From Sitta carolinensis (Eukaryota; Chordata; Aves; Passeriformes; Sittidae), in assembly GCA_032173965.1 (NCBI GenBank), contig CM063313.1, forward strand, positions 997,805-1,061,804: a DNA stretch of 64,000 nt, written 5' to 3'. Both the position numbers and the translations under genes were made by a program. Below the pieces are notes generated by a model. That model searched no databases. It was not told the DNA's origin and saw only the letters and a program-made list of their open reading frames with translations. Below are positions 1-9,952 of this stretch, piece by piece (the first letter of the stretch is position 1; each line of letters starts with the position of its first letter).

Positions 1-3000
1 AAGAGCCAGACCTCCATCCTTGGGCTCTCATCTAAAAATAACTTTGTTGCAAAAGCCCCTAGGAAGGTCTCAAATGACTTCCCTTTAGATCTCTCTCCCG
101 TGAAAAAGAGAACTAGAATTGATGAAATAGCGAGCAACCTGCAGAGCAAGATCAGCCAAAACAAACAGCAGGAGGATGCTGTGATTAACGTAGAGGATGA
201 TGAGGAAGAGGAGGAGGACAATGAGGTGGAGATAGAGGTGGAGTTAGACAGAGAGGAAGAGCAAACAGAACCAATGATAGAGGTTTCCAGTTCTTACACA
301 CCCCAGCAAATGTGGGGCAGAGAGGCTAGTGATTCCCAGAAGGAGACAAGCTTCAGGAGCATGCAGCACGACTACAATTCCACCAACGGGGCGGAGATTG
401 AGCTCACTTTGTCTGAGGATGAGGAGGACTACTACTCTGCTGTCAGCATGAAGGACCATCAGAGCCCTAATGCCTCTGTTCTGGGCAGCCAGTCCAACAT
501 GTATGGTACTGACCAGAACAATGAGAATTCAGAATTCAGTGACTCTGGCAGGCTTTATTATTGTAAACACTGTGATTTCAGCAACAAGTCTGCCAGGAGT
601 GTTAGCACTCACTATCAGCGAATGCATCCCTACATTAAATTCAGCTTTAGGTACATCCTGGATCCCAATGATCACAGTGCAGTGTACCGGTGTCTCGAGT
701 GCTACATTGACTACACAAATTTTGAAGACCTGCAGCAGCATTATGGAGAGCATCATCCTGAAGCTATGAATGTACTGAACTTTGATCATTCTGATCTGAT
801 CTACCGCTGCCGCTTCTGCTCTTACACAAGCCCTAATGTTAGAAGCCTGATGCCACATTACCAAAGAATGCATCCCACAGTGAAAATTAACAATGCAATG
901 ATATTTTCAAGCTATGTTGTTGAGCAGCAAGAAGGGCTGAACACAGAGTCTCAGACACTGAGAGAGATCTTGAATTCTGCTCCAAAAACTATGGCAACCT
1001 CCACCCCCGTGGCTCGCGGGACTGGTGTGCCAGCTGCTTTTAACAAAAGTGCCACCAAGAGTTTCAGTCCTGAATGTGAAAATCAGAAGGAACCTTCAGT
1101 CAACACTGTGGTTGTTTATGACTGTGATGTGTGTTCATTTGCAAGCCCTAACATGCATTCAGTTTTGGTGCACTACCAGAAAAAGCACCCCGAAGAAAAG
1201 GCCTCATATTTCAGAATCCAGAAGACCATGCGTGTAGTCTCTGTTGACAGGGGCTCTGCCCTCGCTCAAATGTCCTTTGAGCTGGGGGCTCCCATCTCCC
1301 CGAAACTGTCCAACTTGGCTTCTCAGCCTCCACCTCCCCCACCACCACCCCCAGACCTCTCTACTGAGCTCTACTACTGCAAACACTGTTCCTACAGCAA
1401 CCGCTCCGTTGTGGGGGTGCTTGTCCACTACCAGAAGAGGCACCCAGAGATCAAGGTCACAGCCAAGTACATCAGGCAGGCCCCGCCAACCGCAGCCATG
1501 ATGCGGGCAGGGGAGCTGCCACCTGGCATCCAGAGGCCGCCAGTGTCCATGCAGCAGCTGAGCCGTGGTGGGTCCGAGGCCTCCGTGAATCCTCCCGAGA
1601 ACGAGATGTTCTTCTGCCAGCACTGTGATTATGGGAACCGGACCGTGAAGGGCGTGCTCATCCACTATCAGAAGAAGCATCGTGACTTCAAAGCCAATGC
1701 AGATGTGATCAGGCAGCACACGGCCACCATAAGGAGCCTTTGTGACCGCAGCCAGAGAGAATCAGCTGGCAGCCTGCCCACCCACACCTCCAGCACCGAA
1801 CGGGACAAGTCCAAGCTGAGAGCCCTCAAGTGCAGGCAGTGCAGCTACACATCTCCTTACTTCTATGCCTTGAGGAAGCATATTAAGAAAGACCATCCAA
1901 TCTGAAGGCCACAGTGACATCCATACTGAGGTGGGCGTTTCTGGATGGCTTGATAGAAGCTGGTTATCACTGTGAATGGTGCATTTATTCACACACAGAG
2001 CCAAGTGGCTTGCTTGTGCATTACCAAAGGAGACATCCTGAGCATTATGTTGATTATACCTACATGGCAACCAAACTCTGGGCAGGTCCCGATCCTTCCC
2101 CTCCTGCCCTGGTGATGCCAACAGAGATGAAGACCTATAAATGCAGAGACTGCATTTTTGAAGCATCTTCTATTTGGGATATTACTAATCACTACCAAGC
2201 ATTTCACCCTTGGGCCATGAATGGAGATGAGTCTGTGTTGTTAGATATCATTAAGGAGAAAGATACCGCTGAGAAAACCATGCCACAGCCTGATGAAGCT
2301 GGGGTCAGGATGGATTCTGAAGATCAGATTGCAACACCACAGATGGATCAGGATGCAGAGTGTGCAGAGGATCCCAGCCTTTCCCATGAAAAAACTGTCC
2401 AGCTGGCTTCTGCAAATCCTGCCATCTCCTCCACTCCATACCAGTGTACAGTGTGCCAGTCTGAATACAACAACCTGCATGGCCTCCTGACACATTATGG
2501 CAAAAAGCATCCTGGCATGAAAGTGAAGGCCGCAGACTTTGCTCAGGATATAGACATTAACCCAGGGGCTGTATACAAGTGCAGACACTGCCCATACATC
2601 AACACACGTATTCATGGCGTCCTCACACACTACCAGAAGCGGCACCCATCAGTAAAAGTCACTGCTGAAGACTTTGTGCATGATGTGGAGCAGTCAACTG
2701 ACATTGCTCAGAATGATGTGGAAGAGACAAGCAGGATTTTCAAGCAAGGCTATGGTGCTTACCGGTGCAAACTCTGCCCCTACACCCATGGAACCCTCGA
2801 GAAGCTGAAAATCCACTATGAGAAGTACCACAATCAACCTGAATTTGATGTTTTTGCCCAGTCACCACCAAAGGTGTCTGCCTCAGTGGAGCCAGACATG
2901 GTGACTGAAATCAAGGCCTCCCCAGAAATTGTTGCTGAGGATGTTGTTGGAGAGGTCTCCATGCCAGCGCCTCATTTTTCTAGTTCTCACTTAGTGTCTC

Positions 3001-3872
3001 ACACAGTTTTCCGGTGTCAGCTCTGCAAATATTTCTGCTCCACCCGGAAGGGGATAGCGAGACACTACCGCATCAAACATAACAACGTCCGGGCGCAGCC
3101 AGAGGGCAAGAACAACCTCTTCAAGTGTGCTCTGTGCTCCTACACCAACCCCATCCGCAAAGGGCTTGCGGCACACTACCAGAAAAGACATGACATTGAT
3201 GCTTACTACACTCACTGCCTAGCAGCCTCCAGGACAGTAAGCGACAAACCCAATAAAGTGATCATTCCATCTCCTCCCAAGGATGACACTCCACAGCTCA
3301 GCGAGGAGCTGAGGAGGGCTGTAGAGAAGAAGAAGTGCTCGCTATGTTCCTTCCAGTCCTTCAGCAAGAAGGGCATTGTGTCCCACTACATGAAGCGTCA
3401 CCCTGGTGTTTTCCCTAAGAAACAGCATGCCAGCAAGCTAGGGGGATACTTCACTGCTGTATATGCTGATGAACATGAAAAACCAGCTCCAGCCGAGGAG
3501 AGGAATGACTTTGAGAAGCCTGAGGTGGAGGCTGAGACTCAGGAAATTGAGTGGCTTCCCTTCAGGTGCATTAAATGTTTCAAGCTGTCCTTCAGCACGG
3601 CAGAGCTGCTGTGCATGCATTACACTGATCACCACAGCAAGGATTTGAAGAGGGACTTTTCCATACTTGGAAGTGGCACCCGCTCTCAGAGCCCGGTCTA
3701 CCAGTGCAAGCACTGTGATACAAAATTGCATAGCACGGCAGAGCTGACTGCACACTTGAATGGTCACAATGAGGAATTCCAGAAGCGTGCCAAACGTCAG
3801 GAGAGGAGGAAGCAGCTTTTGAGCAAGCAGAAATATGCAGATGGTGCTTTTGCAGATTTCAAACAAGAGAGG
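1..3872 (+). CDS. ZNF462: ZNF462 giant zinc-finger exon (5' end outside window, one apparent frameshift)
   Basis: This is the 3' part of the giant ZNF462 exon. The frame is already open at base 1, so the GTG at 100 is not a start. ZNF462 is a nuclear poly-C2H2 protein known to act in heterochromatin and lineage control. Visible in order: a basic KKRTR patch (about 100-114), an acidic run (about 196-255), then seven fingers at 562-627, 691-756, 808-873, 1123-1188, 1378-1443, 1615-1680 and 1831-1896. A proline run lies at 1327-1356. After 1899 the coding frame moves by one base (TGA at 1903-1905 in the first frame) and continues with ten fingers at 1971-2036, 2142-2207, 2445-2510, 2580-2645, 2766-2831, 3015-3080, 3126-3191, 3336-3401, 3567-3635 and 3705-3767. 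A basic KRAKRQERRKQ stretch (about 3787-3819) may be a nuclear localisation signal. Most fingers share the HYQ(K/R)xHP ending typical of this protein. The exon ends AGG|GTAAGA in phase 0. Confidence 0.96.
1897..1914 (+). other. ZNF462: Apparent 1-base deletion (frameshift) inside ZNF462
   Basis: The first frame reads a finger ending in KKDHP (last codon 1897-1899), then ATC and a TGA stop at 1903-1905. The continuation conserved in ZNF462 (LKATVTSI, then the finger starting GYHCEWC) is in the frame that uses CTG at 1902-1904. Only two bases (AT, 1900-1901) lie between, where one codon is expected. One missing base, perhaps one A lost from a run after CC, explains it. The total coding length of the window is 5,699 nt, and 5,700 is divisible by three. 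There is no slippery heptamer. A sequencing or assembly error is the most likely cause; a real individual or lineage mutation is possible. Confidence 0.85.
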
Positions 3873-4749
3873 GTAAGATTTGTGTGTCTGGTCTCTTTCT
3901 CTGCACCCTGCTCCCCACTGGGGAGCCCACCAATGCCCACTTGCATGTTCTCTTTGACAGCCAAATGACCACAGGATAATGAATGACTCAGAGTGCCAGT
4001 GAGCTCCATAAGTCAATTGCACATCCTGCTTTAATTTCCTCATCCATCCACCACATCTCCCTAGGTTCTGTAGAGAACCTTGTTCCTTCCTACCACTTCC
4101 TTCAGTATTTTCTTTATCTTCTTTCCTCCCTCCCACGCTTCTGGAGGGCCATCTGTGTCTGACAGTCACTTGTTCTTTTGTGGGAAGGCTGCCATGTACT
4201 TTGTCACAGATTCTCTACAAAATGTCCCATCCCCTTCTTCCATGTCCCTCTGAATAACACATCAGTTTTCTTCTCAACCTTCTTCCTCTCAGTCCTTTCT
4301 CTCATTGAGCACTCAGGATTGGGATGACAGGAATCTGTTTGGTGACAGGAACTTTGGGCAAGTGCCTCATAAGGAGAGGACCGAATTGTTCTCCATTTCT
4401 TGCCCACTTACTCCCTTCCTTCTGCTTCAGTTTGAAAAAATACAGTTGCGCTGGAAAAGCTTTGCACAGAAGTTGGGGAAATTATGGGGTCGTGGAGAAG
4501 GAGGAGGCACATTTTCAGGCCAAACCAAAATGGTCTTCTAGAGGACCAGTGTTAGCCATAAACTGAATATTTCTTCTGCACAGATGTCTTGTTCACTTAC
4601 TTTGTAGGAATTAATCTCAACAGGAATTGACCTTGCAGTTTTGCAAGACTGGACATCAAGTATAACATCAGGTCTGAAGTCTGGTCTGTGCTCCTAAAAG
4701 CAAGGTGACAAAACCTGCATCAGTGATTTATGCTTGTGTGCTCAAACAG
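3873..4749 (+). other. Intron after the giant exon
   Basis: A GT-AG intron of 877 bases in phase 0, with donor GTAAGA and acceptor AAACAG. It is pyrimidine-rich. Read-through from the exon would add about 31 residues before a TGA at 3966-3968. I see no repeat or gene in it; short open frames on both strands look like chance. Confidence 0.9.
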
Positions 4750-4914
4750 GCTTTTGGACACTTGGAAGATGTTTCAAAACTCAAGGAGAGGAAGGTGGTT
4801 GGCTACAAATGCAAATTTTGCGTGGAAGTCCATCCAACACTTCGAGCCATCTGTAATCACCTCCGCAAGCATGTCCAGTACGGGAATGTCTCTTCTGTGT
4901 CAGCCACTGTAAAG
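4750..4914 (+). CDS. ZNF462: ZNF462 exon, single-finger cassette
   Basis: This 165-base exon (55 codons) begins GCT TTT GGA CAC and ends GTA AAG before GTAAGA. It matches the ZNF462 stretch FGHLE(E/D)V...KERKVVGYKCKFC. It carries one finger (Cys codon at 4810, last His codon at 4870-4872) with the core CKFCVEVHPTLRAICNHLRKH. Both boundaries are phase 0, so skipping it would remove exactly one finger without shifting the frame. A read-through stop lies just beyond the donor at 4933-4935, and a poly(A) signal AATAAA sits at 4969-4974. Confidence 0.95.
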
Positions 4915-6508
4915 GTAAGAGTTCCTCAAAGGTGACTGAAAGTGACTGAAACTACTGGCATTGTTTAAAATAAAGGCCTCATTGATAACCTGTGGAGGGC
5001 TCTTGTGAAGTTGAATGGGTTTTGAACTGGGCATACCGGTTCAACATGATGTTTTAATCTAACACTAAGTTTCTGAAGTGCATTTGGTTCATTTCAAGAT
5101 GTTTTAACTCTTTTTCACTCTCGATCCAGGTGCACGAAGACTCTTTAATTCTCATTTCTTCTCAGCCACAAAGGAGTTGATGTCGTTGATGACCAAAAGA
5201 CTTGGATTATGAATGGGAAACTCTCTCTTAGCTACTTTATGAGCTATGTTTCTGCTTAGTTAAGCTCAAAAAGAGTTGTTACTTTTCTTTTTTTCTATAT
5301 GTACATAGTTTTTATTTTAGGAAGAGGAAGTGTGCACATACAAATTTGTGAAGCTGCTGTGGTACACATTTCCACGTGGAATTTGCACTCTGGCTCCAAA
5401 CAAAACATTCAGTGGCCAGCTGAGCCAGTGATGCCCTTCAGGTGATTAGGTGCAAACGTGTTGTTCCTTTCTTCCTGTGGAAAACGGTGCCTCCTGTGAA
5501 ATCTCCAAGGACAGCTGGTGTTCCAAAGTCTGATTTCCAGGATATTTATTGGCAGGGGAAGTGAAAGTGAACCAAGGCTGTGGGAACTAGCTCTTGTGTC
5601 TTGCTCCTGCTGCCTGACTGACAGGCCTTTTTGGTGACATAATCTGCTTTTTGTGATGAAGCCATGTCCCCCACAGCCTAGCTCATGCCACCTAAGAGAG
5701 CTTTCATTGCCCTACCACTGACCTTTCCTTACCTTCTTATCTGGCATGCCTGACAGATTGAGATGCTTCCCTCCTAAGAGCCCTTTCCCTCTTCTCCTCA
5801 CTGCTCAAGTGATGCTTGTGTAGGGTCAGTGCTTTCTTTTGAGTAAATAACATCTTGCATCAGGGAACAAAAGCTGAAAGCCATGGCCTAAAGAATGTGC
5901 TGGAAATGCCTCTTACAGGGTATTTAAGTAGCTGCACAAATACATGCTCTGGTCAGAAATGGGAAAGGAAAGTTATGAAAGAGTTTTAAAAAAGGCCTTT
6001 TTATGTTTGCTCTATGTTTTTAGAGGGTTCTAGGGTCTCAGTATATCAGCTTATTTCTTGATAGTTTGACACTGATGGACAAAGTCTACTGAAGAATAGA
6101 CAGTTGTATTAGTCTCCAAGGTAGCTACAGTCAGCTAGAGCAAAATAAACTAAAATTAACTTCTCTGTAACTTACTAATTATTATCTGATCAAGTTTAGA
6201 AGATTCACACCAAAACCATTGAAAGATAGGTTTCTTGTCTTTTTTGCATGATCTGACACAAACTTGATTGAGGAGTGAGATTATTTTTTTTTAACATATG
6301 CATGCATGTATATAATAGATGTAATTATGTCTTTCCCTCCCAAGAATAGGTAATTTTTTTTTCAGAAAGCCATTGATGTGGAGTTTGTATAGGGATATGT
6401 TTAGAGAATGCAGTAGGAAGCCTGGACATTCTGATGATCACAGTGGAAAGACTGAGGGGCAGAAGGGAGAGAGAATTGATGGCTTTGGGGGGGATATGTG
6501 TTTTTTAG
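4915..6508 (+). other. Intron with AATAAA near its 5' end
   Basis: A GT-AG intron of 1,594 bases in phase 0. It has a consensus poly(A) hexamer at 4969-4974, 35 bases after an in-frame stop, and a T-rich 3' end. The acceptor is a tandem TTTTTTAGCAG (see the 6505-6511 entry). I see no transposon or gene in the rest. Confidence 0.85.
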
Positions 6509-6511
6509 CAG
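6505..6511 (+). other. ZNF462: Tandem NAGNAG splice acceptor
   Basis: The acceptor reads TTAGCAG|GAAGCTGAAG. Splicing at the first AG (6507-6508) includes a CAG glutamine codon. Splicing at the second (6510-6511) omits it and starts at GAA. Both keep the frame. Known ZNF462 protein reads Q-E-A-E-D here, supporting the first AG as the main site. Confidence 0.7.
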
Positions 6512-6783
6512 GAAGCTGAAGATCCTTCAAACACAGCTTTGATGGAGGGTTTTGAGGGAGCCAAAGTCCCTGGCATTGTGGAATTTACAGAAGCTGAATA
6601 TGGAGCATCCCTGGAAGATGAAGCCAGGCCTGGGGGCTACCACTGCAGCCAGTGTGACCGGGTTTTGATGTCTATGCAGGGTCTGCGATCTCACGAGAGG
6701 AGTCACTTGGCTCTGGCCATGTTTACCCGGGAAGACAAGTACAGCTGCCAGTATTGCTCCTTTGTCTCTGCTTTCAGGCACAA
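6509..6783 (+). CDS. ZNF462: ZNF462 exon with one full finger and the first half of another
   Basis: This 275-base exon begins CAG GAA GCT GAA GAT and ends CAC AA before GTAAGT, entering in phase 0 and leaving after two bases of a codon. It encodes an acidic linker ending in LEDEARPGGYHCSQC. One finger follows (6644-6706, CSQCDRVLMSMQGLRSHERSH). The exon then carries the cysteine half of the next finger (YSCQYCSFVSAFRHN), whose histidines are in the following exon. The split Asn codon is AA|C. Retaining the intron would stop translation at once (TAA 6785-6787). Confidence 0.96.
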
Positions 6784-6874
6784 GTAAGTTGTGGCTTTTT
6801 AAAGTTTTTGTTTGTTTCCTAAAGAATAGCCAGCTAGCAGTGTTGTTTTGTGGGCCGATGCTGAAGAAGAGCTT

Positions 6875-6893
6875 GCTCGACTTGATGTCGAGC
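6875..6893. repeat. Perfect inverted repeat with CpG-containing arms
   Basis: The arms GCTCGAC and GTCGAGC flank the loop TTGAT, about 90 bases inside the intron. A short perfect hairpin like this may be chance or a dyad binding site. Confidence 0.6.
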
Positions 6894-9379
6894 CACACTT
6901 TCCTTGTGACATTTGTGTATTTTCCACACTGCAGAATCTTTGGCCGTTGTGATTGGCTGTTTGTAAAAGATTGCACCTTTATATTTTCCTCAATTTGTGT
7001 TAGCCCTCTTTTCACATGTAGGGGAGAAGCATGCAAGCCAAAGAATAAAGATTATTTCAGTAAGCGAACAGTGCAGCCCACCATTTATGCACATTTGTCA
7101 AATGCATGAGACTTAACAAGCCAAGAAGACAAAAGTTAATCATTCGTATTTAAGAAACTTAGGCTGCATATAACCACCTTGTTTGTAATTACTACAGCTC
7201 TTTGTGGGTTGAGTTTTCATTTCCAATGTTAAAACATAAATTTATCTTAAATCAGACCTTTTTCTTAATTATGGTATGCAATTTCAGTCCTCATGTCTTT
7301 TAAATTCATAGCAGTGTGCTGTGTGAGTAACTCCCTCATCCTGCTTTCTTATCTGATATATTGTCATCATTAATAATTAATTTCTTGTCATTTGTTTCCT
7401 TGAGATTTGACTTAGCTGTAAGTTTGTTAAAGATTATTTTAGTAATAAAATTATGTGTCCCCCCCACAGATGGGGTTTGTGATACATTTTCCACTGGCAC
7501 CCTGGACCTGATTCACAGGTCTGTCTTTCCTCTTAGTTTCTGGGGAGATACTTGCTTGTTCACTGTTCTAACAAAAGAAGACAGATCTGGGTGCTTATTT
7601 GATGTAGGCATTCACAGCACTCTTAAATTTGGTAATGATGTCACCATTTTGCAATCAAATGCATGTGAAAGAGAAGACATTTTTTAGTTCCTTGTGTTAA
7701 AAAAGGAAAGTTTCTGCTGGTGTCACAGCATTGCAAATTGATGCCACAGTTGGAAAGGTCCACGGGATTGAGCAGCCAAGAGTAGGAGAGGGACTTGGGG
7801 GAAGGATGTGCTCTGCTGGGTGTATCCCACCCTGCTTTGGCAAGGCTGACAGTGAGGGGAGCCCCTGCAGGGCTTGCTGTTTATCTGGAGAACTTGCTTC
7901 AACAATCAGACTTTTGTTGAGTTTGGTGCCCAGTAATTCTTGTTTCCTGTGGAGGATAAGTCATGTCCCAGAAGTTGAGGGATGGGTAATTCAAAAAGTG
8001 GTGGATGGCAGGGAAGAACTCACTACCTAACTTGATAATAGGTGTGGTTTCTGTTGTTGAAGTTGTTTGCTTCTTCTTTTATTTTTGTTTCTGATGCAAT
8101 TATTCTCCTGGGAGATTAAGTCGGTGAAGGAAACCAAACCAAATGTTTAAACAGCCTACTATTCCCCCAAATCTGACCAAAACTTTAAAACCTCCTTTAG
8201 AACGAGTGCAGCTGTCAAAGTATGTAATTGTGAATATAGTTTTAATTATTGCCATGTCAAATGCCTTAAGGTGTATATATATTTATAATAGCTTAATATG
8301 TATTAATACCTCTTTGGCAGTCTGCTTTAATTGTTAAGTAATCTCATTCCCTGGAGGCTATTTAAAACAAGTTTTGTTCTATGTAGTATTCACTGCAAGT
8401 GTTCAAAGCCTTACTCATTTAGGAGTTGTTTTCCCCCCTTTCTGTAGAAAACCTATGCATTTTGTCTTGTCCCAAACTCCATCCTTTATTTCTGCTAAGT
8501 TGTATTTGTATGAAGTGACCCTGAGAGAAGATACAAGTTCATTTTCTATTTTTTTGCTGTTATCAGATGTTAGAACACACAGGCTTCAGTGTTAGCACTT
8601 GTAAACAGGGATTTTCTGGCTCAGGCTCTTGTCAGTGTGGGACTAAAGATCACGTGAAATCTTGTGTAGTGTGACAGGGCTGGAACAACTGCTATTTCAG
8701 CTACATGTTGATACTCTGTAAAAGAGCAGATCAATTTAGGACAAATAAAAAAAGCTATGCCTGAAACGTGTCTAGAACTGAGGTGGGGGTGTGGAGGGCA
8801 GTTTTGGCAAATTGCAACTCCTGCAGAGTCTCTGCCCTGTTGTTGTTCCATCACTGTGTGTGAGATGACTCAAGCTAAGATCACAAAGCATAAACGTGTC
8901 CAAAGTAGAGGCTGTACTGGAAATGTTTACAGCTTGGGCTCAGACTACCTGCCTGCCACCCAGAGACAGTGAATTCATGTCTCAGGAACTGCAGAGCTCT
9001 GCAGGATTCACTCAGTTAAAATGAATTTGATCTTCTGTTAGAAAATGTGGGAAACATCCTTTTTTCTCCTCCAAACTTTACTGAGCTGTTACGACAAATT
9101 GTGTTGAGAGCAGTTTTTGATCACTTCGCAGTATTCAGGCTGTTGGTACCTCCATTTTCCCTGAAGAAAGTAGAGGCTGGTCTTTGCCACCCCTTCTTCT
9201 CCTGCTGAGCTTCATGTAGAATCTCCTACACTGCTGCTTCTGGAACTCTGCTGCCTTTTAATCCTGGAACTCATCAACTGTAGCCTGCTGGCACCCTCCC
9301 CAGAGCAGGATCTCTAATCTGCTTTTGCTGCTGTAACCAAAAGAAGGCTTCCTCAGTAAAGCTGGTCAACAAAAAAGCC

Positions 9380-9420
9380 AAAAAAAAAAAAAAAAAACCA
9401 AACCCAAAAACAAACCCACA
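9380..9420. repeat. A-rich simple repeat
   Basis: A run of about 19 A is followed by A-rich sequence with CCA interruptions. It is an intronic low-complexity tract. Confidence 0.8.
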
Positions 9421-9833
9421 AAAATATGCAGCTTTTTTTTTTACTCTTGATCAACAGGACAAGAGGGGATATATATATATTCACAAAAATGTTTGGCAGG
9501 AGAAAAGCTGTGTAACGATTATTTAATAAGAAAATAATTTCTTGCCTGATTCGTGTTTGTTCAGGATCACACATAACTTAATTTATACCAATCGTGCCCT
9601 ATAAGTTTAGTTAGTTGGCTTGCTCTGTGTATAAACAGAATTGGTGTCAGCTCTGCTCCTTTCATTCACACTAGATTTGACTTTATTGTGTAAGCAGACC
9701 TGTTGAATTTGCTGAAGAGAGAGAAAGGATCCTTTCTTGCACTGCTGTTGCTATAAAGTGCTGTGCTTTGCCTCTGAAGGGACAGCTGGAACAACTGACC
9801 CTTTTCTGTCTCCCTTTTCTGTCTCTTCTCAAG

Positions 9834-9952
9834 CCTGGACCGCCACATGCAGACCCACCACGGACACCACAAGCCGTTCCGCTGCAAACTCTGCCCCTTC
9901 AAGTCCTCTTACAACAGCCGCCTGAAAACCCATATCCTCAAGGCTCATGCTG
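9834..9952 (+). CDS. ZNF462: ZNF462 exon, second half of a split finger plus one finger
   Basis: This 119-base exon supplies the third base of the split Asn codon, then CTG GAC CGC CAC. It completes the finger begun at 6744 (LDRHMQTHH). It then encodes a full finger, FRCKLCPFKSSYNSRLKTHILKAH, and leaves after the first base of a Gly codon (G|GTAAGT). The HHGHHKPFRCKLC linker is characteristic of ZNF462. Confidence 0.96.

Larger units (their letters stand above)
6784..9833 (+). other. Intron
   Basis: A 3,050-base GT-AG intron (donor GTAAGT, acceptor TCTCAAG). It holds a perfect 7-base inverted repeat at 6875-6893, an A-rich simple repeat at 9380-9420 and a short TA repeat near 9469-9480. AATAAA occurs at 7044-7049. 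I see no supported gene. Confidence 0.85.

Noticed and set aside
1204..1719. 171-codon open frame on the minus strand
   Set aside because: It is antisense to conserved finger coding sequence, has no domain, and is explained by codon composition of the sense strand.
100..1905. A separate short protein starting at 100 and ending at 1905
   Set aside because: The start is GTG, the frame is open upstream to base 1, and the same protein continues after one missing base.
1897..1914. Programmed ribosomal frameshifting at the frame change
   Set aside because: The move needed is -1, but there is no X-XXY-YYZ slippery heptamer and no obvious downstream structure. Other species encode the protein in one frame, so a lost base is simpler.
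1914..3968. An independent second zinc-finger gene
   Set aside because: Its beginning and content match the middle of ZNF462, and the last 32 codons are read-through into an intron after a strong GTAAGA donor at 3873.
7044..7049. AATAAA in the intron after 6783 as a second intronic poly(A) site
   Set aside because: It is about 260 bases from the exon with no clear GU-rich element downstream. Too weak to list.
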